A DNA stretch of 64,000 nt from Verrucomicrobiales bacterium (GTDB lineage Bacteria > Verrucomicrobiota > Verrucomicrobiia > Verrucomicrobiales > DEV007), in assembly GCA_002726915.1 (NCBI GenBank), contig PBSY01000048.1:1-64000 (forward strand), in the 5' to 3' direction. The notes under the pieces are model-generated. The model did no database searches and was not told where the DNA came from. It saw only the letters and a list, made by a program, of their open reading frames with translations. The translations under genes were made by a program, and so were the position numbers. The first letter of the stretch is position 1, and every line of letters begins with the position of its first letter. This document shows, one piece after another, positions 25,431-33,123 of this stretch.

Positions 25431-26744
25431 GTGAACGAGCAACCAAGAATTATTTACATCACCGCTGGAGCAGGTGGCATGTATTGTGGAAGTTGCATCA
25501 GGGACAACTCGCTAGCGGCGGGGCTTGGCGAATTAGGGTGGGACGTCATGCTGCTGCCGCTTTATACTCCAATTAGAGTTGATGAGGAAAACCTTTCCAT
25601 TGATCAGGTCTTCTTTGGCGGTCTGAACGTTTATCTGCAGCAGAAGATTCCTCTTTTCAGACATCTTCCTGCCGCGTTTGACCGCTGGTTAAATAATCCG
25701 AAACTGATTCAGCGGGTGGCATCAAGAGCAGTGAATGTAGGTCCCTCCGAATTGGGCGATTTGACTCTGTCGATGGTGCGGGGGGAGCACGGCTATCAGT
25801 CGAAAGAAGTGAAACGACTCGTCGACTGGCTAAAGGTATATGCCAAGCCAGATCTTATTTGTCTGACCAATTTGCTAGTTGGCGGGTGCATCCCTGCATT
25901 AAAGCGTGAGCTTGGAGTTCCTGTATTGGTAACCTTGCAGGGGGACGATGTGTTTCTTGATGAATTGGAAGAACCGTGGCGTGGGAAGGTTCTAACCGAG
26001 ATGAGAGCTCTTGCTTCTCAGGCTGACGGGTTTATCACATTTTCCTCATTTTATCGAGAGGTGATGGCAGAATTACTGGAAGTTCGAAGAGAGAAATTTG
26101 AGCTCACTCCTTTGGGCGTGAATGTCAGCGAGTTTAAACCTGCTCTTGAAGCGCGACGAGTGAGGGAATCGTCACAGGTGATTGGATTCTTTGCCCGACT
26201 CTCGCCGGAGAAGGGGCTCCACCACCTAATCGATGCATTTATTGCTCTCGCCGGACAAGTGCCGGAAGCACAACTCAAGATCGGAGGATGGTTGGCTCCC
26301 AAGGATCGTAAATTTTATGAGGAGCAGGTGGAAAAGATCCGCAAGGCGGAACTAGCAGACCGGTTTGAGCATGTTGAGGCTCCTAGTGGGGAGGCAAAGA
26401 TTGAGTTTTTTAAGGAGATAGATGTATTTTGTGTGCCCGCTCAATTCGTCGAGCCAAAAGGGCTTTATCTTTTAGAGGCGATGGCCTGTGGTTTGCCTGT
26501 GGTGGCACCTGATCAGGGTGCCTTGTCTGAAATGGTCAATAGTAGCCATGGAGGATTACTTTTTGAACATGGCAATATGCGCTCTCTCACGGAGCGACTG
26601 CTAAAACTTCTGAATGATCCGGAGTTATGCCAGTCCATCGGTGAGAGTGGGCGCTCATGGGCTGAAACAGAAGCAGACCAAGAAGTAATGGCTCGGGCAA
26701 CGGCAGAGGTGTTTCAGCGTTGTTTGGCCCACTCGCGACGCTGA
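25431..26744 (+). CDS. glycosyltransferase family 4 protein
   Basis: A 437-residue GT-B fold glycosyltransferase. N-terminal Rossmann domain starts at once with PRIIYITAGAGGMYCGSCIR, a distinctive cysteine-containing opening; the C-terminal nucleotide-sugar domain has VIGFFARLSPEKGLHHLIDA and the EX7E region EPKGLYLLEAMACGLPVVAP. I use the GTG at 25431, with AGGA eight bases upstream, because the open frame back to 25314 overlaps the PQQ remnant and adds 39 residues with no family character. It probably makes a surface or capsular glycan. It is alone on its strand here. Confidence 0.87.
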   Translation: MNEQPRIIYITAGAGGMYCGSCIRDNSLAAGLGELGWDVMLLPLYTPIRVDEENLSIDQVFFGGLNVYLQQKIPLFRHLPAAFDRWLNNPKLIQRVASRAVNVGPSELGDLTLSMVRGEHGYQSKEVKRLVDWLKVYAKPDLICLTNLLVGGCIPALKRELGVPVLVTLQGDDVFLDELEEPWRGKVLTEMRALASQADGFITFSSFYREVMAELLEVRREKFELTPLGVNVSEFKPALEARRVRESSQVIGFFARLSPEKGLHHLIDAFIALAGQVPEAQLKIGGWLAPKDRKFYEEQVEKIRKAELADRFEHVEAPSGEAKIEFFKEIDVFCVPAQFVEPKGLYLLEAMACGLPVVAPDQGALSEMVNSSHGGLLFEHGNMRSLTERLLKLLNDPELCQSIGESGRSWAETEADQEVMARATAEVFQRCLAHSRR

Positions 26745-26763
26745 GTTGCTTCGAGGTAGTATC

Positions 26764-27507
26764 TTAAGATTCTTTTCGGTAGCGAAAGGGTGTGATCCCC
26801 ATGTGCTTCCTGAAATGTTGGGTAAAGGAGCTTTGATCACTGAAACCAAAATCCAGAGCAATGTCGCTGATCGGAATGTCAGTGCTGCGAAGCTCGACAC
26901 ATGCAGCCTGAATTCTTGTCTTGATTAGGAAGGTTCTTGGGTTTGTTCCGAAGACCTCTCGGAAACGGCGATTGAATTGTCGCACCGACATCCCAGTGCG
27001 TCTTGCTAGATTCGTCATGCTGATTGGTTCTTGAAAGTGTTCCCGGATATAGCTAACAGCGCGGTCGAGTTGCAGATGAGGAGTCAAAGCTGACTTTCGA
27101 CCGGAATAGCTCTGGACAGTGCCCATGACTCCGATCACACCGTGGTCTTTTCCGAAAACTGGAAATTTGTTTGTGAAGTACCAATCTGGTAGGCCCTGCC
27201 TATTAAAAAATAGCTCTACAATCTTAAGCATCGGTTCGCCAGTCTGGATAATACGTTCATCATCCTGCCTGAATTTACGAGCTAGCTCATCAGGAAAAAG
27301 GTTAAAATCGTTCCTCCCGATGACATCGGCTTCAGAGTCGCAGCCGAGTCGTTTCCAGAAGGCGCGATTGGCAGATACGATTTGAAAGTCCCGATTTTTT
27401 GCAAAAAAGGAGACGCCAGGCAGATGGTCGAAGAGTATTTCGAAGTGTGAATCTGGAGATAACTCCCGTAGGAAGGACTGTTTTAGTTCTGTAGCCGAGT
27501 TTCCCAT
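26764..27507 (-). CDS. PAS domain-containing AraC-family transcriptional regulator
   Basis: A 247-residue regulator. Residues 20-130 form a PAS-like sensor domain (PGVSFFAKNRDFQIVSANRA, then GVIGVMGTVQSYSGR). Residues 145-245 form an AraC-type double HTH (ISMTNLARRTGMSVRQFNRR and FSDQSSFTQHFRKHMGITP). The start is the ATG at 27505-27507; one codon upstream is a TTG. It is transcribed away from the ROK kinase gene at 27712, with 204 bases between them, so it may control that gene. Substrate for sensing is unknown. Confidence 0.93.
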   Translation of the reverse strand: MGNSATELKQSFLRELSPDSHFEILFDHLPGVSFFAKNRDFQIVSANRAFWKRLGCDSEADVIGRNDFNLFPDELARKFRQDDERIIQTGEPMLKIVELFFNRQGLPDWYFTNKFPVFGKDHGVIGVMGTVQSYSGRKSALTPHLQLDRAVSYIREHFQEPISMTNLARRTGMSVRQFNRRFREVFGTNPRTFLIKTRIQAACVELRSTDIPISDIALDFGFSDQSSFTQHFRKHMGITPFRYRKES

Positions 27508-27711
27508 CAATAATTCAGAAGCTTACAATGATGGCCAGATTGACACAAAACGAAATGATTGACGTCGATGCGCCAGATTTGAGGGATCCACGCAATAGGC
27601 AATCTTCAGTTTTCCTTCGAGTTGGCGCAGGTTCAGGAGCAGTATTTGAGGATTGACTGTTAAGGTGCTCCATCGTATGCGTCTTGCGCAATTCTTGTAT
27701 CCAAAAAGTAT

Positions 27712-28734
27712 ATGGCTGATAATGCGCAATTTTTCGCTGGACTCGACATCGGTGGCACGACTGTAAAAACGGTTTTGGTAGACGAAATGGGCGAAGTCGC
27801 CGGTGAGATGGTGGAAGTGCGAAGCCACGTCAAGGAGGGCTACGAATCAACTTTTTGCCAGCTGGAAAAAGCTCTCGACCAGCTTACGGGAAATATTGGT
27901 GTCGGGCGAAAGTCGGTCAAAGGAATTGGGATGGATGTGCCTGCTCCATCCTGCGATGGTGTGATCTGGGGACAGGCTAATTTAGCTGGTGACTGGGTAG
28001 GAACCAACGTGAGAGATCTCTTTTCGGAAAGACTTGGTGGCGTTCCGGTTTACATGACCAACGACGGTAATGCTGCCGCTCTCGGCGAATATGCGGTCCG
28101 CAAAAAGCACCATGGAGCCTTGTTGCTGGTTGCTCCTGGTACTGGTCTCGGTGGGGGATTGGTCCTCCCCGGTGGTCGCGCCTATGAGGGCGCCAGTGGT
28201 CTTGCTCTTGAAGTTGGGCATATCAGTGTCCCTCACCGTGAGGAGAATGATGAGTTGCCAGATTGCTCCTGTGGGCTGAAAGGCTGCCTGGAGGCGTGGG
28301 TTTCTTTGGTGGCGCTGCGTCGTCGCGTCGGCATTGAACTGTCAAAGCCTGAGAACGCTTCTCACCCTCTCAATGACGGGTCACCGCTCGACGAGAAAGC
28401 ATTCCGCTTGCGCGATTTCGCGCAGGAGGGTGACGCCCTTGCAATCAGTATTTTCCGGCAGCAAGGACAGATCCTAGGCTATGGTATTGCCGATCTTGTC
28501 CGGGTTTTCGATCCGGGCCTCGTTGTAATTGGGGGTGGTTTGGCGGAAACCGACTTTCGCGATCAATATATGGAGTGGGTTCTGGAAGGTTTTAGGGAAC
28601 GCGCGTGGCCGATGTATCTTTCCAGCCCAGTTGACCCGGAACATTCGACGACCAGATTTGAGTGGGCCCGTGGAGGTGACTGGCCGGCTGCTCTTGGTGT
28701 TGCTTATTCGGCTCGCGAAATGTTTCGGCACTAG
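27712..28734 (+). CDS. ROK family sugar kinase / glucokinase-like
   Basis: A 340-residue ROK protein. The phosphate-1 motif is GLDIGGTTVK (10-19). A catalytic region is seen in VYMTNDGNAAALGEYAV, with Asp in the ND of NDGNAA. The ROK zinc-binding motif is CSCGLKGCLEAW. Absence of an N-terminal DNA-binding domain means it is a kinase and not an NagC/XylR repressor. It probably phosphorylates glucose or a related hexose; the exact sugar cannot be told. Divergent from the PAS-AraC gene. Confidence 0.93.
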   Translation: MADNAQFFAGLDIGGTTVKTVLVDEMGEVAGEMVEVRSHVKEGYESTFCQLEKALDQLTGNIGVGRKSVKGIGMDVPAPSCDGVIWGQANLAGDWVGTNVRDLFSERLGGVPVYMTNDGNAAALGEYAVRKKHHGALLLVAPGTGLGGGLVLPGGRAYEGASGLALEVGHISVPHREENDELPDCSCGLKGCLEAWVSLVALRRRVGIELSKPENASHPLNDGSPLDEKAFRLRDFAQEGDALAISIFRQQGQILGYGIADLVRVFDPGLVVIGGGLAETDFRDQYMEWVLEGFRERAWPMYLSSPVDPEHSTTRFEWARGGDWPAALGVAYSAREMFRH

Positions 28735-28778
28735 ATTAAACGAGCGCTTATCTGAGCGTGGCGATTGAACAGGGTCGT

Positions 28779-29186
28779 CTAGCGATGATGGACTTCAAGG
28801 TCAGACACGATGTAACTTCCATTGATCTCTTGGAAGTAGACACGCGCCCATCCGCCGTTGAAGTAAAGGATCATTTTGTCGTCGTAATAAGGAATATTTC
28901 CTGAATGTCGCTTATGCCAGTCAAGTTTCTTGACTGCCTCGGAGGAAGCGTATTGCAGCGCCATATTTCGGTCCAATCGTATGTAGGCAGTAAGAAAACG
29001 GAGGGCAATGTCATGCTTGTTCAACTGCTGTGATAGTTCAGCTGAAGAAACCACCTCTGCAGGGGCTGCGGAGCCGGTTCCTGCGATGAAACCGGGTGAA
29101 GACGGATCGATGCATGATGCCAGCAAAAAAATGGAGCCTGCTGCAGCAAGTGTGAGAATGAACTTCACGGAGACACGCAATCTCAT
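28779..29186 (-). CDS. small lipoprotein, unknown function
   Basis: A 135-residue lipoprotein from the ATG at 29186. A hydrophobic segment is followed by the lipobox LLASC (Cys25). The rest has a helical stretch (ALRFLTAYIRLDRNMALQYA) and an ending SYIVSDLEVHHR that resembles NTF2-like folds. The frame stays open upstream to 29429, but that part has no protein character and would bury the lipobox. It lies 22 bases downstream of the glycosyltransferase remnant. Confidence 0.72.
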   Translation of the reverse strand: MRLRVSVKFILTLAAAGSIFLLASCIDPSSPGFIAGTGSAAPAEVVSSAELSQQLNKHDIALRFLTAYIRLDRNMALQYASSEAVKKLDWHKRHSGNIPYYDDKMILYFNGGWARVYFQEINGSYIVSDLEVHHR

Positions 29187-29208
29187 GATCCTGATGATAG
29201 TGAGCGTT

Positions 29209-29553
29209 TCAAGACTTCTTTTCCTTGCCGCAGGAAGACAGGCTTGGCAAGACGACCTTTCGGTTTGGGAGCCAGCAGACACCGATGATGTCATAAATTC
29301 CCCGAAGGGCTCGATCGAAGTTGGTGTATTTCGATTCCCCGGCTTTGCGCTCGCGATGGTTAACGTCGATTTCAGCAATTTCCAAGCCCGCTTGGGTAAA
29401 AATTGCCGGTAAATATCGATGGAGGCCATTAAAGGGAACGAGCAGGGTCGAGCCGATTAGCAGCGTTGCGAATCGATGGTATCTGGGGTCATTCAATGGG
29501 TCTAATCTCTGTAGGTTGCGATCCACGCTGCCCAGATATTCTCGAATTGCCAT
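29209..29553 (-). pseudogene. remnant of a GT2 (dolichol-phosphate mannosyltransferase-like) gene
   Basis: An open frame of 114 codons whose residues 38-96 match the end of DPM1-type family 2 glycosyltransferases: [51 protein letters not shown]. The GT-A catalytic half with its DxD motif is missing, and an in-frame TAA sits five codons before the ATG. The segment [14 protein letters not shown] just before FNGLHRY looks like a flanking part brought close by an internal deletion. It is therefore probably non-functional, though a short expressed peptide cannot be excluded. Confidence 0.65.
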
Positions 29554-29576
29554 TGGGAATGGGCCTTACGCTGCGC

Positions 29577-30635
29577 CTAGCGCATCTGGCGAAGAATCTT
29601 ATCGACAGCCGATGAAGTCGTTCCTTCCACATCATCCCATGAGGAGTATGTGGTAGCTCCATCGATGACTTGTGGGGCCTGACGAGGCATTTTTGTTTCA
29701 AGGTTTGAGACAGTATCATCGAGAGAGGTGGTGGAACTCGGAGTGACAATCTCACCGTTTTGAATGATCGTTTCAGCAGGGGATAGACCAACAGATGGAG
29801 AATTCTTTTTGGCAGCCTTCAATTTATTGATGGGGGTGATGAGGAATCTTGGTCCCCGTTTTTCTTCCTTAACAACCGTCTCATTTTGAACCTTGCTCGT
29901 CCCGGAGTTGGTGACGACCGTTGGCAGAGAGCGGTTCTGGGAATTTGCCGTCGTAATCGGTGTTACTTGGCGAGGAGATGGCGCCGATACTGGTTGTGGC
30001 ACAGTGGCAGCGCCGGTCTCAACTGGAGCAGCAGGTTGCGAAACATTTACTCGGCCGACGGTCGCAGTGGATGGAGCCATTGGCATTTCGGCCTTTTTCT
30101 TTTTTCCAAACATTCCGAAGAATCTGCCCTTCTTCTTTCTATCCTCTTCGTTAGTCGCCTCGAGTAATTCTTCGGGGACTAACGTGGGGTCTATTACCTC
30201 GGATACGGCCGGCGTTTGGTAGGCAATAGGAGCAGTTGCCTCTGGAGCCAATTCAATAGCTTCGCCGGTAGCCTCTAGCGCTTTCTTTTTTCCAAACGAG
30301 AACAGACCTCTATTCTTCTTAATTTTCTTTTCCTCGGTGGCGTTTTCGACTTTCTTGCCATCTTCAATCACGTAGGAAACGTCGTCGATTTTGTTTGGCT
30401 TGCCGCCCTTGAAGATGTTGAAACCTGCAGGGGAATTGTTGGAAGATTCGATCGCATTTTCTGTCGTGGGAATCGGGACACTTGTTTCGGAGGAGGTGTT
30501 TGGGAACAACTCCGAGGAAAGTTCGCTTTTGTCTCCTCGCCCGAAGCCAAAAAAGCCGCCTCTCTTTACCTGAGCTTGAGAGGCTCCGGTAAAAAAGACT
30601 GACATGAACAAAAAGAGTGCAGTGTAGGTTTTCAT
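29577..30635 (-). CDS. secreted low-complexity protein with FFGxFGKKK repeats
   Basis: A 352-residue exported protein of no known family. Signal peptide MKTYTALFLFMSVFFTGASQ, ending near AQ-VK. The body contains repeats of an aromatic/basic motif: GGFFGFGRGDK (about 26-36), RGLFSFGKKK, RFFGMFGKKKK and a more distant RGPRFLITPINK, joined by Pro/Ala/Thr/Val-rich linkers. The ending (ATTYSSWDDVEGTTSSAVDKI) is acidic and polar. A strong promoter lies directly before the ATG. Function is unknown; it looks disordered and could bind polyanions or the cell wall. Confidence 0.75.
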   Translation of the reverse strand: MKTYTALFLFMSVFFTGASQAQVKRGGFFGFGRGDKSELSSELFPNTSSETSVPIPTTENAIESSNNSPAGFNIFKGGKPNKIDDVSYVIEDGKKVENATEEKKIKKNRGLFSFGKKKALEATGEAIELAPEATAPIAYQTPAVSEVIDPTLVPEELLEATNEEDRKKKGRFFGMFGKKKKAEMPMAPSTATVGRVNVSQPAAPVETGAATVPQPVSAPSPRQVTPITTANSQNRSLPTVVTNSGTSKVQNETVVKEEKRGPRFLITPINKLKAAKKNSPSVGLSPAETIIQNGEIVTPSSTTSLDDTVSNLETKMPRQAPQVIDGATTYSSWDDVEGTTSSAVDKILRQMR

Positions 30636-30643
30636 TCTCAGCT

Positions 30644-30671
30644 ATTATAGCAGTTGCTGAACAAGGATCAA
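30644..30671 (-). promoter_or_regulatory. sigma-70 promoter, probably giving a leaderless mRNA
   Basis: On the minus strand, TTGATC (30671-30666), a 16-base spacer and a perfect TATAAT (30649-30644). The ATG of the 352-residue protein is only eight bases beyond the -10 box, so transcription would begin within about 3 bases of the start codon and no ribosome-binding site can be present. Confidence 0.5.
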
Positions 30672-30850
30672 GGTGCTCCCTGTCTCAAAGCTAGTGGAAA
30701 TGAGATATTATAAAGAAAGCTTTTTTTAATCTTTTCCACGTTCGTAATACCGACTGAAAGGCGAAAGCTCCTCAGGTTTGGTTTTTACCGTATGCGGTGG
30801 TGATGTCTATTTTTGCGTGGCGCGCACATTTGACGGGCGCATTAACTTTG

Positions 30851-31576
30851 TCATTCAAACTGGGCCGATTTGACGATCATTTTCCTGATCGCCACTGGCC
30901 CGTGGTTGCCTTGAATCATCAGGGGCGCCACTGCGACCTCGTTGTCACCATGTCCGCCGCGCGTTGGGCCAGTCACTTCAACATCTTCGTGAATGGTGAC
31001 ACCGTTGTGGACTACGCGAACAAATCGCGCGTTTTCGGTCTTTTTGCCTTTGGTATCAAATCGGGGTGCCCGGAACTGAACCTGAAATTTTTGCCATGCT
31101 CCGGGAGCAGCTGACGCGTTCGTGCCCGGCGCTGATCCTTCAAAGCCTTTTTCATCATTTGTCGGCTTGGAGTCGTCCCATCGTTGGTAAATTCCGCCGC
31201 AATCACCGAAAGAAAGGCTTTTGTCCGGCTTTCCGTAGCTATCGAGAATCTGAAGTTCGTAGCGCCTCATGAAATAGAGACCGGAATTTGAGGCCTTGGG
31301 GATCATGAATTCAATTTCTAGATCTACATCACCGTAATCGTTTATGCTGACGATGTTCTTGGGATTTTCCGCTGCTTTGTCGGTGTTGTGAATCACCAAC
31401 TTGCCTGGTTTTTGCCACTTCCACTTCTTTTCGCTGGCACTCCCTGCAATGGAGCCAGAAGTGAACCAGCCTTCGAAATTGACCCAAGCTTCTTTAGAAA
31501 CCAAATTTACCGGCGTGTCGCCGGCCTTAGAATCATGGGCGACCAGCAGAGTCAGGGAATAGAGGAGGAATTTCAC
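30851..31576 (-). CDS. DUF1080 family (3-keto-disaccharide hydrolase-like) secreted protein
   Basis: A 241-residue exported protein with a short signal peptide (MKFLLYSLTLLVAHDSKAG) and one DUF1080 domain, a concanavalin-like beta-sandwich. Family features are DLEIEFMIPKASNSGLYFMR, YELQILDSYG, GGIYQRWD and PGAWQKFQVQFRAPRFD. Related enzymes hydrolyse 3-keto-glycosides, and the family is very expanded in Planctomycetes and Verrucomicrobia. The start is GTG at 31576. Monocistronic between the low-complexity protein and the folate enzyme; 215 bases downstream of it hold no gene. Confidence 0.91.
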   Translation of the reverse strand: MKFLLYSLTLLVAHDSKAGDTPVNLVSKEAWVNFEGWFTSGSIAGSASEKKWKWQKPGKLVIHNTDKAAENPKNIVSINDYGDVDLEIEFMIPKASNSGLYFMRRYELQILDSYGKPDKSLSFGDCGGIYQRWDDSKPTNDEKGFEGSAPGTNASAAPGAWQKFQVQFRAPRFDTKGKKTENARFVRVVHNGVTIHEDVEVTGPTRGGHGDNEVAVAPLMIQGNHGPVAIRKMIVKSAQFE

Positions 31577-31685
31577 AACTAGATTCGATCATGATTGGTG
31601 ACTGCTGTCAATCGGCCGCCCTTTTGTGGATATCGCACAATTGCGGAGATGAATTTGCTAAAAGTGCTCCCAAACGGCTTTGAGC

Positions 31686-32246
31686 TCAAGCACGTCCGAG
31701 TTCGGTGTAGATCGCTGACATTGGAATGTCATGAGAATCTGGTGTCAGGTTAGTGCGTTGAATTGAAAAACATATCCCGAAGATGCTGGGCTCCGTTCCG
31801 TTCAAAATGGCAGATTGGAGATAGCGGTCATAGTGACCCTTACCCCGACCGAGACGAGCAAGGTTACCTCGGTCAAACCCGACTCCAGGAACGAGAATGA
31901 GATCGGGCCTTGAAACCGACAGGAGAGGGCACCGGTCAGGGTCTGGTTCAAGGAATCCAAACGCACCTTCGGACAAATCTTCAGGCGTTTGCACGTGGCG
32001 AAAAGAGATTCGGGCGTTTTTTTCGATTCTTGAAAAACCCCAGATCTTGTCTTGATGATCACGAAAAAGTTCAGACAGGTCTGGCTCGCTTGGCATTGCG
32101 CAGTAGGTGAAAACGCATTTGGATTCGCGGAATTCTTTCGTTTCCGCGATATGGTGGGCAATCGCGCCGGAATGAACCCTCTTTTCTGCGAGGGAGAGGG
32201 ACTTTAGTTTTGAAAAGCAATCTCGTCTGGCAGCACGCTTGTCCAT
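31686..32246 (-). CDS. 5-formyltetrahydrofolate cyclo-ligase
   Basis: A 186-residue enzyme that converts 5-formyl-THF to 5,10-methenyl-THF with ATP. The N-terminal basic helix MDKRAARRDCFSKLKSL binds ATP phosphates in the family, and the C-terminal signature LGRGKGHYDRYL and VPGVGFDRGNLAR are present. Glycine in the usual GGGYYDR is replaced by RGKGHYDR, a common variant. Length is normal. In many bacteria this gene is near ssrS (6S RNA), but I see no such RNA in the upstream gap. Confidence 0.93.
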   Translation of the reverse strand: MDKRAARRDCFSKLKSLSLAEKRVHSGAIAHHIAETKEFRESKCVFTYCAMPSEPDLSELFRDHQDKIWGFSRIEKNARISFRHVQTPEDLSEGAFGFLEPDPDRCPLLSVSRPDLILVPGVGFDRGNLARLGRGKGHYDRYLQSAILNGTEPSIFGICFSIQRTNLTPDSHDIPMSAIYTELGRA

Positions 32247-32381
32247 TTGGAATTGTCACTTGGGGCTCTATTTAGCGATGGCTTGGAACATTGGCCGCTT
32301 TAATTCAGAAAGAAGCTTCCCTTCAACATGGAAAGCTGAACGCAGGTAAAATGGACACAATTAGGTCTAGTTTACTCGCCA

Positions 32382-32552
32382 TTAGGAGAATCTCCAACGG
32401 AGTGTGATGAGTGTTTCAGAATCATAACCATAATCAGCGTTGGCCGTGAGAAAGGCTTTCAGCGGCCTTTCCGCCAGCGTAAAGGCTGAGCACCAAGGGG
32501 AATGAGTTGACGAGTTGGTGGTGTATGACGAATCTGCGGGCCTCACGAGGAG
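32382..32552 (-). pseudogene. C-terminal fragment of an outer-membrane beta-barrel gene
   Basis: In a 427-base gap, a minus-strand frame open for 56 codons ends at a TAA (32382-32384). It reads SAFTLAERPLKAFLTANADY followed by GYDSETLITLRWRFS, i.e. two amphipathic strands with a terminal aromatic, as at the ends of outer-membrane porins. An in-frame TGA lies just before it and there is no ATG. It is read as the tail of a porin-like gene whose body was lost. The other bases of the gap (32247-32381 and 32553-32673) show nothing recognisable. Confidence 0.45.
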
Positions 32553-32673
32553 TCAAACCAACAAATCACAAAATCAGAATAAAGAAAAAATATAACACGC
32601 TGAAAAATAGACAGTTGAGTGTTATTTTTACCTAATTTAAGCTACCCAAAAACCGGAGTTCCTTCTCAAGAAC

Positions 32674-33072
32674 TTACAAGAAAAGATCAATGAGAGCCTC
32701 GTCAGTGAGATCCCCAGGGTCCGCTACGGCAACGAGTTGGCCCAAGTAGGCAACTTCATCTAGTTCCGATGCGGGATCGAAAGCATAAAAGTCATATTCA
32801 ATCGAAGTTTCTTGGCTGACCGGTTGACTGGCTACTCCGTTTTTATCTCGAGGGAAGAAAGCGATGAACGCTGTTGCAGCCACGGCTGCAATAGCTGCGC
32901 TGAGCCATCGTTTGTTCAAGAAGGTGAGTAGCCCTTTGCCTGTGCTAGGAGGGGTGTCATTGATCAACCGAACCTCTCTCACCACGTCCCGGGAGAAAAA
33001 GGGGCCTGGCTTTGGCCCGCTAGCGCCCTTAAGAAGCGTCCACACTGGATCATCCTTTTCCTCATTTTCCAT
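32674..33072 (-). CDS. small single-span membrane protein, possible anti-sigma-like
   Basis: A 132-residue protein from the ATG at 33072 (a TTG at 33111 would add 13 residues). It starts MENEEKDDPVWTLLKGASG, then PGPFFSRDVVREVRL, a DPxW...PFFxRDVLREVR pattern also seen in verrucomicrobial proteins next to sigma factors. One membrane span is at about 55-75 (RWLSAAIAAVAATAFIAFF), then an acidic tail. It directly follows rpoD (51 bases from its stop). The function is unknown; a role in regulating a sigma factor is a guess from position and layout. Confidence 0.65.
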   Translation of the reverse strand: MENEEKDDPVWTLLKGASGPKPGPFFSRDVVREVRLINDTPPSTGKGLLTFLNKRWLSAAIAAVAATAFIAFFPRDKNGVASQPVSQETSIEYDFYAFDPASELDEVAYLGQLVAVADPGDLTDEALIDLFL

Positions 33073-33123
33073 CTGAACATTGGAAACCCCGCAAATCTGA
33101 GAGAGTTTCAAAAAAACAGGGAC

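Noticed and set aside
27528-27656. 42-codon plus-strand frame between the PAS-AraC gene and ROK kinase
   Set aside because: No recognised motif, and it lies in the region needed for two divergent promoters; an opposite-strand frame also covers it.
28779-29429. 81-residue N-terminal extension of the small lipoprotein
   Set aside because: It overlaps the glycosyltransferase remnant in another frame and would bury the lipobox.
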